Origin: Acidobacteriota bacterium
Lineage (GTDB): Bacteria; Acidobacteriota; Vicinamibacteria; Marinacidobacterales; SMYC01
Length of the DNA stretch: 5,851 bases
Reading direction: 5' to 3'
NCBI GenBank assembly: GCA_030598165.1
Contig: JAUVQL010000070.1
Coordinates: forward strand, 1 to 5,851
The position numbers were made by a program, and so were the translations under genes. The notes below the pieces were generated by a model that did no database searches, was not told the DNA's origin, and was given only the letters and a program-made list of their open reading frames with translations. Below, one piece after another: positions 1 to 5,703 of this stretch. Numbering within the stretch: position 1 is the stretch's first letter; each line of letters begins with the position of its first letter.

Positions 1-40
1 AGGATCATTATGGGACAGGGGGGATCCGATGTAAAACAGG

Positions 41-80
41 CAAGAATTCAAGAAATCAAGAACTCAAGAATTCAAGAATC
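41..80 (+). repeat. Octanucleotide tandem repeat array (CAAGAATT)
   Basis: Five 8-bp units in perfect register on the plus strand: CAAGAATT (41-48), CAAGAAAT, CAAGAACT, CAAGAATT, CAAGAATC (73-80). Only positions 7-8 of the unit vary strongly. The array is downstream of the response regulator and in opposite orientation to the array at 1534-1573, so the two form inverted flanks around that gene. Nothing else codes in positions 1-146: I see no gene and no clear hairpin-plus-T-run terminator there, only an 8-bp palindrome CGGATCCG at 97-104 and a GGATCC at 22-27. Confidence 0.9.
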
Positions 81-106
81 CTGTAATCCACCACCTCGGA
101 TCCGGA

Positions 107-127
107 CTGGTATCTGGTTTCTGGCTA
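107..127 (+). repeat. 7-bp tandem repeat CTGGTWT
   Basis: Three units of 7 bp in register: CTGGTAT (107-113), CTGGTTT (114-120), CTGGCTA (121-127). It lies in the stretch after the response regulator stop, 26 bp beyond the octamer array and unrelated to it in sequence. With only three units it could be chance. Confidence 0.5.
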
Positions 128-146
128 CCGCTGGGGTGCAGGTGCG

Positions 147-1511
147 TTAACCGTCTGATTCCTGAGTGATTTTGTACTGTTCCAACTTCTTATAGAGATT
201 GCTTCTTGGCGTACCGATGACCTGAGCGGTCTGAGAGATGTTCCAATGGTTCTCCCTCAGCTTGGAGACGAGAAATGACCTCTCGCTCATTTCTTTGAAT
301 TCCTTGAGCGTACTGACCGGCTGGTGATTCGGGTGAACACCTTCACTGGAATGTCGGATGGCGTCGGGCAAGTCTTCGACACCAACAACGTCGCCCGGCG
401 ACATGATCACCAATCGTTCAATGGTGTTCCTGAGCTCACGAATATTTCCCTTCCAGTGATGGGCGGTCAGCCGCTTCATCGCTTCGGCGGAAATGCGCTT
501 TTTCTTCAGGTTGTCTTCCGTTGCCAAGATCTCCAAAAAATGATCAATGAGAGAAGGGATGTCCTCGGCACGCATCCTCAAGGGAGGAGACACAATAGGA
601 ATAACCGAAAGGCGGAAATAAAGATCCTCACGAAAACGCCCCGCAGAGATTTCTTGCTCCAGATCTTTGTTCGTCGCGGCTATACATCTCACATCTACCT
701 TAATCGTTTGGGCTGAACCCACCCGTTCGACCTCACCCTCCTGAAGGACACGAAGTACCTTGGCCTGAGTACGAGCACTCATATCCGCCACCTCATCGAG
801 GAAGATGGCGCCGCGGTGTGCCTGCTCGAACTTGCCAATCTGTTTGGAGGTCGCCCCCGTGAACGAACCCTTCTCGTGCCCAAATAGCTCGCTCTCGATG
901 AGATCTTCTGGAATGGCCGCGCAGTTGACTTGCACGAAAGGAAACCGTGCACGGTGGCTATTGGCATGAATGGCGCGCGCAATGAGCTCCTTGCCCGTAC
1001 CGGACTCCCCGGTAATCAGTACGGTGGCGTTGGTGGGCGCGGACCGGCGAATTGCCTCTCGGATCTTCTCCATTGTCGGACTCTGCCCCACCATTTGATA
1101 GTGTCGTTCGAAACGGAGCCTTAGGCGGCCCACCTCTTCTTCAAGCTCTTTCCGCTCGAGAGCATTCCTTACCGCCAGTAGTACGCGCTCTGTCTCGAGG
1201 GGCTTTTCGATGAAATCGAAAGCGCCCAGCTTCGTGGCTTGAACAGCCGTTTGCACGTTGCCGTGACCGCTAATGATGACAACTTGAGCCGCCGGCGAGT
1301 CTAGCTTCAACTGTTCGAGCACCTCGAGTCCGTCCATTCCCGGCATCTTGACGTCCAAGAAAACTAAATCGGGAAGCTCTCTCTCGACAGCTTGAATCGC
1401 CTCGGCACCGGACGCAGCTTCCGTAACTTCGAATCCCTCGTACTCCAGAGTCATTCGCATGGTCTTGCGGATGGACTCCTCATCATCCACCACCAAAATT
1501 CTAGGTTTCAT
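147..1511 (-). CDS. NtrC/NtrX-like sigma-54-dependent response regulator
   Basis: 454 residues in the classic three-part NtrC layout. The receiver domain (about 1-120) has acidic pocket D9-D10, phosphoacceptor D53 (VFLDVKMPG), S81 and K103 (FIEKP). The AAA+ sigma-54 interaction domain (about 138-370) has Walker A GESGTGKE (168-175), the sigma-54-contacting loop as GSFTGA (215-220; the common form is GAFTGA), Walker B AIFLDE (235-240), GRFREDLYFRL (291-301) and WKGNIRELRN (353-362). A Fis-type helix-turn-helix follows (about 421-448: NHWNISQTAQVIG, PRSNLYKKL). It should activate sigma-54 promoters when phosphorylated by a sensor kinase. SGHGNVQTAV-ATKLGAFDFIEKP is closest in style to NtrX, but the target genes are unknown and no kinase lies in the window. 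The start at 1511 (MKPRILVVDDEE) fits the family; the frame stays open upstream to 1721 only because it runs through the octamer repeats and the end of the prenyl synthase gene. No Shine-Dalgarno sequence is evident right before this ATG (preceding bases GCCAAACACA). Confidence 0.96.
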   Translation of the reverse strand: MKPRILVVDDEESIRKTMRMTLEYEGFEVTEAASGAEAIQAVERELPDLVFLDVKMPGMDGLEVLEQLKLDSPAAQVVIISGHGNVQTAVQATKLGAFDFIEKPLETERVLLAVRNALERKELEEEVGRLRLRFERHYQMVGQSPTMEKIREAIRRSAPTNATVLITGESGTGKELIARAIHANSHRARFPFVQVNCAAIPEDLIESELFGHEKGSFTGATSKQIGKFEQAHRGAIFLDEVADMSARTQAKVLRVLQEGEVERVGSAQTIKVDVRCIAATNKDLEQEISAGRFREDLYFRLSVIPIVSPPLRMRAEDIPSLIDHFLEILATEDNLKKKRISAEAMKRLTAHHWKGNIRELRNTIERLVIMSPGDVVGVEDLPDAIRHSSEGVHPNHQPVSTLKEFKEMSERSFLVSKLRENHWNISQTAQVIGTPRSNLYKKLEQYKITQESDG

Positions 1512-1533
1512 TGTGTTTGGCAATAGGTTTCTT

Positions 1534-1573
1534 GCTTCTTGAATTCCTGATTTCCTGAATTCTTGATCTCTTG
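1534..1573 (-). repeat. Octanucleotide tandem repeat array, leader of the response regulator gene
   Basis: On the minus strand, five 8-bp units in register: CAAGAGAT (1573-1566), CAAGAATT, CAGGAAAT, CAGGAATT, CAAGAAGC (ending 1534). A sixth weaker unit, GAGGAAGT, precedes them at 1581-1574. The consensus is CAAGAATT. The array fills most of the 82-bp gap between the prenyl synthase stop and the response regulator start, and would form the purine-rich 5' leader of that gene. It matches the array at 41-80, which reads on the other strand. Confidence 0.85.
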
Positions 1574-1593
1574 ACTTCCTCGCGCAACCCGTC

Positions 1594-2604
1594 CTATTTG
1601 TTTCGGTCGATAACGAAATCCGAGAGGGCCAGAAGAGATTCCTTGTAAGTCGAGTCGGGCAGGGGCTCGAGGGACAGACACGCCTGACGCGCGTAGCGCG
1701 CCGCCACGTCTCTGGCCGCATCGAGAGCTCGGTGACGACGAACGAGGTCGAGTATTTCCTTACGATTCACGTCATCAATGACTCTTCTCTGAATGACGGC
1801 TTCGACAGTCGCCGTAGCGCCGGGCTCTGCCCGAAGGGCATAGATGATGGGCAAAGTCACGTGGCCTTCTTTGAGATCTTGCAGCACTGGCTTTCCCAGA
1901 ACATCTTCGCTCGCCGTGAAATCCAACAAGTCATCTACCACTTGAAAGGCCATACCGAGATTCAACCCGTAGTCCCAAAGGATTTGACCCCGTTCACCGT
2001 CCGCGCCGGCAACGACGGCCCCAATCTTGGCACACCCGGCGAAAAGATACGCCGTTTTACGCTCCAAGATATCCAAATGCTCGTCTTCGCCCAGGTCCAC
2101 GGCCCCACCCCTCGTCATCTCGAGCATCATGCCCTCGATCATCCGAAGTGTTGCCTCGCAAATCACTTTGAGAATCTCCAAACTACCCAGCCCTATAGCA
2201 AGGTCCATAGAACGGATGTAGAGATAGTCACCGAGAAGAACCGTCACATCGTTACCAAGCAAAGAGTTGACCGAAGTTTGCCCCCTCCGCAGTGTGGCTT
2301 CGTCAACGATGTCATCATGAACCAAAGTTGCGGTATGGACCATTTCCATCACGGCAGCGTATTCCCGGGCAAGAGTACCTTTGTACCCACACAGCTTTGC
2401 AGCAAGAACGAGCAAGGCCGGTCGCACCCGCTTCCCACCGCTCCCGTGAATGTAATGGCTACTCGTCTCCACGATATCGACATCGCTGAGGACTTGTTCC
2501 CTTATCAGACGGTCGACTTCTTCAATATCCTCTTTCACCTCGGAGAGGATGTCCTGGAGGCGATCGGTTGTTCCGGTGGGCTGGCTGGTATTGGGAACCT
2601 GCAT
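1594..2604 (-). CDS. Long-chain trans-polyprenyl diphosphate synthase (IspB-like)
   Basis: 336 residues, normal for the family. It extends allylic diphosphates with isopentenyl diphosphate to make the polyprenyl tail of a respiratory quinone, in the cytoplasm or at the membrane face. Motifs in order: GGKRVRP (56-62, substrate binding); first aspartate-rich motif D97-D98-I-V-D101 followed by E and LRRGQ; GDYLY (125-129); ERKTAYLF (181-188); second aspartate-rich motif FQVVDDLLDF (220-229) with D224, D225, D228; GKPVLQDLKEGHVTLP (237-252). The residue five before the first Asp is small (A92, in HTATLVHDD), the arrangement seen in long-chain enzymes such as octaprenyl synthase rather than farnesyl synthase. 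Exact chain length cannot be read from sequence, so ispB, hepT and sdsA-type names remain open. The start ATG at 2604 follows a purine-rich AGGAAGAAG stretch, set rather far upstream (about 9-15 nt). It follows yajQ by 24 bp, probably co-transcribed. Confidence 0.95.
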   Translation of the reverse strand: MQVPNTSQPTGTTDRLQDILSEVKEDIEEVDRLIREQVLSDVDIVETSSHYIHGSGGKRVRPALLVLAAKLCGYKGTLAREYAAVMEMVHTATLVHDDIVDEATLRRGQTSVNSLLGNDVTVLLGDYLYIRSMDLAIGLGSLEILKVICEATLRMIEGMMLEMTRGGAVDLGEDEHLDILERKTAYLFAGCAKIGAVVAGADGERGQILWDYGLNLGMAFQVVDDLLDFTASEDVLGKPVLQDLKEGHVTLPIIYALRAEPGATATVEAVIQRRVIDDVNRKEILDLVRRHRALDAARDVAARYARQACLSLEPLPDSTYKESLLALSDFVIDRNK

Positions 2605-2628
2605 GTTGGGGATTCTTCTTCCTATGTT

Positions 2629-3123
2629 CTAGCGGTAATTAACGAATTGCATGTGAATGCCAAGATCGGTTTCTTTGAGCAACTCGATGACTTCCTGCAG
2701 GTCATCTTTCTTTTTGCCGCTGATCCTGACCTGGTCTCCCTGAATCGATGCCTGCACTTTCAGCTTGGTGCTCTTTACCATTTTGACCATTTCACGGGCC
2801 TTCTCAATGGGAATACCGCTTTGAAACTGTATCTTCTGCCGGACCGTTCCTCCAAGCGCTTCCTCAATCTTGCCAGGCTGGAGAGCCTTCAGAGGAACCC
2901 CTCGCTTGTGGAGCCTAGTCTGCAGCACGTCAAATCCGTTCTTCAGCTTGATATCCTCAGCGGAGGTTATCACCAGCTCATCGTCAACCAGCTCGATCTG
3001 CGTCTTGCTGCCCTTGAAGTCGAAGCGCGTATGAATCTCCTTGACGGCCTGCTGGACGGCGTTCCTGACCTCCTGCATATCCACTTTGGAGACTACGTCG
3101 AATGAGCTCTCTGCTGCTGCCAT
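2629..3123 (-). CDS. yajQ: YajQ family nucleotide / cyclic-di-GMP-binding protein
   Basis: 164 residues, against 160-165 usual for the family (DUF520, UPF0234). Clear landmarks are FDVVSKVDMQEV (8-19), the FDFKGSK block (34-40), ELVDDELVITSAEDIKLK (44-61), GGTVRQ (91-96), KSTKLKVQASIQGDQVRISG (117-136) followed by KKKDDLQ, and the terminal MQFVNYR. These span the two ferredoxin-like RNP-type domains of YajQ. Family members bind nucleotides or nucleic acid; the Xanthomonas homologue binds cyclic di-GMP and acts with a transcription factor, so an effector role here is inference. The ATG at 3123 is the only Met before residue 16; GAGG sits just 2 nt upstream, unusually close. The N-terminus (MAAAESSFDVV) is a few residues longer than the common MPSFD form. 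The gene lies 58 bp after the tatD remnant and 24 bp before the prenyl synthase. Confidence 0.95.
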   Translation of the reverse strand: MAAAESSFDVVSKVDMQEVRNAVQQAVKEIHTRFDFKGSKTQIELVDDELVITSAEDIKLKNGFDVLQTRLHKRGVPLKALQPGKIEEALGGTVRQKIQFQSGIPIEKAREMVKMVKSTKLKVQASIQGDQVRISGKKKDDLQEVIELLKETDLGIHMQFVNYR

Positions 3124-3181
3124 GGCCTCACATTATCACGAAAATCAGCAGGTGAAGCAACGGACCGCTCACAGGAACCAC

Positions 3182-3436
3182 CTAGAGCCGGAACATTCGG
3201 TGGAAATTCTCGTCCGTGGCTCCAAAGTCTTTGGCGTCGTGAGGGGTGCAACCGACTGCCGTTCGAAGTATCTCGCTTTGCTCTACCATCTCGAAGGCCT
3301 GCTCTTAAGACGCCTTTTCATCGAGTAGAGCAAGAGAAAGTATCTTCCGCACACCGGCAGCTTCTGCCCGGTTCAGTACCTCGTCTCGATCGAGATCGAA
3401 GGCCTCCATATCGAGGTGGGCGTGGGAGTCGATCAT
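3182..3436 (-). pseudogene. tatD: TatD-family metal-dependent hydrolase, decayed N-terminal remnant
   Basis: From ATG at 3436-3434 the frame reads MIDSHAHLDMEAFDLDRDEV and then LNRAEAAGVRKILSLALLDEKAS. This is the start of TatD/YcfH/YabD hydrolases, with the HxH metal motif at H5-A-H7 and the AGV-KIL helix/strand. The frame hits TAA at 3307-3305 after 43 codons. In the same frame, directly after it, family-like sequence resumes (EQAFEMVEQSEILRTAVGCT, then PHDAKDFGATDENFHRMFRL) to TAG at 3184-3182. The AVG-x-HPHDAK block is typical of TatD residues about 60-70; here the first His is Thr (GCTPHD). The remnant covers about 84 of the roughly 255 residues of an intact TatD, so the later catalytic residues are missing and yajQ begins 58 bp on. 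Intact TatD is a 3'-5' exonuclease or D-aminoacyl-tRNA deacylase-like TIM-barrel enzyme. The ATGA overlap with the upstream gene shows the old start context survives. A 43-residue product could still be made but would not be catalytic. A single-base sequencing error could explain the TAA, but not the missing C-terminal two thirds. Confidence 0.85.
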
Positions 3437-5700
3437 TTCTTCTTGGTCTTGTCTTGGTCCACGTACCGAATGTAGCCTAGAGATTCCAGCTGTCGACGGA
3501 GATCTTCAGGGATCTCCGAAGCTTCGGGTGCCGGGGCTCCGACTCGAAGACGCTCTTGCTCCCAAATCCATTGCAGGAGTTGTTGCTGTAAGTGGCCATA
3601 TAACAAGGCTTTATCCTCAACGAGGTTCACCCTCTCCTCCGGATCAACATCCAGATCATAGAGCTCTGCCCCATCGATATTGCTGTCCCAAATGAGCTTG
3701 TATCGCGGTCCGCGCACACTGTATCTCGGCTTGTTCCATAGCGTCCGGGAAAAGGCCAGACGCGGCTCGAGGGTCCCTCCACGGAGGAGCGGGACGAGGC
3801 TCCGGCCTTCCATTGATTTGCGAGCAGGATGATCTCCAAGTCCGAAGAGATCTAGAACCGTCGGGGTTAGATCGAGGAGCTCCACAACCTCCGAGCTCCG
3901 CCGAGGAGACCAGTCGGGTCCCCGTACCATGAGAGGGATCCGGGTACTCTCTTCGTAGAGCTGCGTGTTGTGGCCGATATAACCGTGCTCATATAGGGCC
4001 TCGCCGTGATCGGCGGTGAGGATGACGATGGTGTTCCGATGAAGGCCGGTTTCGTCGAGATATCTCAATATCTCTCCCACGAGACCGTCGACATAAGCCA
4101 TGTTGCCGTCATAGAGCGCTCTAATGCGCTCTATGACGTCTCGAGGGACGCTTTGCCCTCGGCCGGCAGCTTGATTGTATGCCTCAACGGTTTGCCAGTC
4201 GGCGATACCTTCAGGAAAGGGCGTGGCGGGTCCGAATTGGGCATTAAAGGGAGGTGGCGGATTGTATGGGAAGTGGGGCTCCCGGAAATGAACGTAAGCG
4301 AAAAATCGTTGGTCTTGGTTTTTTTCGAGCCACGCGAGGAGCTCTCGAAGGACAGAGTCACCGTGTCCCGTATACCCTTCCATCCGACGCACATCAAAGA
4401 ACTCATCGTAGCCTCGGTCAAGACCGAACGCAGACGTCACCACGGCGTTGCCCGAGAATCCGACGGTCCGGATGCCCGCCTCGCTCAACACACCCGGAAA
4501 CGTGACGGCGTTTTCGGGAAGACGGTCGGCAAACGTGACGTTCTGATGTCTCTCTGGATATTGGCCCGTCAGCAGGGAGCCAATCGACGCAATCGTGTAC
4601 ACGGCCTGTGTGAAAACTCTTTCCAAAACCACGCTCTCACGGGCCAAGCGGTCGATGGCAGGGGTAGTGGATTTCGTGTATCCATACGGCCCCATCCGAA
4701 GAGCAGTGGCACCGTCGAGTACGATCATCAGAACATTGACGTCGTCCCGAGGCCATTCCGCGGCAGATTTCGCTGAAAGCGCCGCCTCCTTGGATGCGTA
4801 GAGTTGAGGGGCAACCAAGAGATCATGCCCTTCGGCTCGAAAGGAGAGCTCTGCGAGCATCCCTTCGAGATCTTGAAGAGATTGCTCGATACGAAGAACC
4901 TCACCCCCTGACTCCGAGGCTCGGGCCCCAACTTCCAAGACACTTCCATCCTCACCACGTACGACGACCGCAAGCACCGAACCGGCGGGGGTCAAAAGAG
5001 AAGTCGGCGTGGAGGCGCCCACGGTGACCGTCAACCGCGCCCCTTTGGGTACCCTCAGGTAGTAGGAAAGTGTCCCCCCCTCGGGCAAGTAAAAGCCGAG
5101 TGAGGCCTTTTCCAGCTCAACGAGAGAAAAAGGCCCGGGCTGCCCCGCAATGAGCGGTTTGTCCTCCGGGGGTAGATCGAAACGGTAGAAAGCCGCCGTG
5201 AGAGGCCTTCGGTCGCCATTGCCCTTCGGATTGCCGGCATAGGCGAACTGAACCTCAACGTCGTTGATGCCATCCTCTAGGACTGGAATCTCGAGGGGGT
5301 ACCGGTGCCGGCCCTCTCGAAGCTGAAGGGGTGGAAGCACATGGCCGTTCACGACAAACGTCAGTCTCTGCGTGGGAGAACCGGGGAAGGTAAAAGGCTC
5401 GCACTCGATCCATGCGACGCGTCCTTGCGCCTTGCCGCCAATAAAGCGGAAAGTGGCCTTTTCTCCGAGAGCCCACCGGAAGGTATTTCCGTCGGGAGAG
5501 GTCTCGCCGTAAGACCACCCTTCATCCAAATAAGGCCGAGCGGAAGGTGAGCCAAACTCGAAAAGGATCCCGCGCCATTGTTTCCGCGCTACGGGCGTCG
5601 TCTCCACGAGGCCAATGGAAACATCCTCTGATGCACGGGGGCCGCAGGCTGCCAGCACCGTTACAACGAGGAGCCAGCACCATCTGAATGAAAGACTCAC
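3433..5700 (-). CDS. Sulfatase/alkaline-phosphatase-fold lipoprotein with Thr at the nucleophile position
   Basis: 755 residues from a GTG start 3 bp after metG. Residues 1-19 form a lipoprotein signal: basic start, hydrophobic stretch, then lipobox L16-A-A-C19, so the protein should be lipid-anchored and face the periplasm; G20 after the Cys gives no inner-membrane retention signal. Residues about 30-310 are beta-rich with no motif I can name firmly; the part around 40-180 (FEFGSPSARPYLDEGW, then a FRW motif, then VVNGH) resembles galactose-binding-like sandwich domains. Residues about 320-645 are the sulfatase fold: metal-binding D329 (VLMIVLDG), SLLTG at 375-379, H476 in EPHFPY, D564-H565 in TADHGE, H577 in GYIGHN. 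The family hallmark ELYDLDVDPEERVNL lies at 679-693 and a SLGYI ending at 740-744. The usual C/S-x-P-x-R formylglycine motif is absent: alignment on SLLTG puts T369 at the nucleophile site and Ile at the Arg site. Thr nucleophiles are known in phosphotransferase/phosphodiesterase members such as LtaS, so a phosphoester substrate is at least as likely as a sulfate ester. The substrate is unknown. The TGA overlaps the tatD-remnant ATG. Confidence 0.88.
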   Translation of the reverse strand: MSLSFRWCWLLVVTVLAACGPRASEDVSIGLVETTPVARKQWRGILFEFGSPSARPYLDEGWSYGETSPDGNTFRWALGEKATFRFIGGKAQGRVAWIECEPFTFPGSPTQRLTFVVNGHVLPPLQLREGRHRYPLEIPVLEDGINDVEVQFAYAGNPKGNGDRRPLTAAFYRFDLPPEDKPLIAGQPGPFSLVELEKASLGFYLPEGGTLSYYLRVPKGARLTVTVGASTPTSLLTPAGSVLAVVVRGEDGSVLEVGARASESGGEVLRIEQSLQDLEGMLAELSFRAEGHDLLVAPQLYASKEAALSAKSAAEWPRDDVNVLMIVLDGATALRMGPYGYTKSTTPAIDRLARESVVLERVFTQAVYTIASIGSLLTGQYPERHQNVTFADRLPENAVTFPGVLSEAGIRTVGFSGNAVVTSAFGLDRGYDEFFDVRRMEGYTGHGDSVLRELLAWLEKNQDQRFFAYVHFREPHFPYNPPPPFNAQFGPATPFPEGIADWQTVEAYNQAAGRGQSVPRDVIERIRALYDGNMAYVDGLVGEILRYLDETGLHRNTIVILTADHGEALYEHGYIGHNTQLYEESTRIPLMVRGPDWSPRRSSEVVELLDLTPTVLDLFGLGDHPARKSMEGRSLVPLLRGGTLEPRLAFSRTLWNKPRYSVRGPRYKLIWDSNIDGAELYDLDVDPEERVNLVEDKALLYGHLQQQLLQWIWEQERLRVGAPAPEASEIPEDLRRQLESLGYIRYVDQDKTKKK
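4107..4138. repeat. Perfect 13-bp inverted repeat inside the sulfatase-fold gene
   Basis: Arms CGTCATAGAGCGC (4107-4119) and GCGCTCTATGACG (4126-4138) are exact reverse complements around a 6-nt loop TCTAAT (4120-4125). In the mRNA this would be a strong hairpin. It lies in codons for roughly residues 521-531 (DVIERIRALYD), before the conserved LYDGNMAYVD segment. No T-run follows on either strand, so it is not an intrinsic terminator of the usual kind. It may be a chance product of coding constraint, or an mRNA structure. Confidence 0.75.
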
Positions 5701-5703
5701 ACT

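Noticed and set aside
41..80. CRISPR-like array
   Set aside because: Units are only 8 bp and contiguous, with no spacers; no cas genes in the window.
944..955. 12-bp palindrome ACCGTGCACGGT
   Set aside because: Sits within conserved AAA+ domain codons of the response regulator with no loop or T-run; a single 12-bp palindrome is not convincing as an operator there.
1512..1721. N-terminal extension of the response regulator by 70 residues (open frame back to 1721)
   Set aside because: The extension overlaps the prenyl synthase 3' end in another frame and translates the octamer repeats into low-complexity residues; the receiver domain begins exactly at MKPRILVVDDEE (1511).
1732..3105. Long open frame on the plus strand (about 457 codons) opposite the prenyl synthase and yajQ
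   Set aside because: It is antisense to two well-recognised genes, shows no recognisable domain, and spans their intergenic gap; it is open because of the codon make-up of the minus-strand genes.
3182..3304. A separate small gene after the TAA
   Set aside because: It has no start codon and ribosome site before the TatD-like residues, and its sequence continues TatD in the same frame; better read as the second piece of the remnant.
3384..3395. 12-bp palindrome TCTCGATCGAGA in the tatD remnant
   Set aside because: Explained by coding for the FDLDRDE segment typical of TatD N-termini; no other sign of a binding site.
4006..4776. Plus-strand open frame of about 256 codons opposite the sulfatase-fold gene
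   Set aside because: Antisense to the conserved catalytic domain, no family motif, no ribosome site of note.
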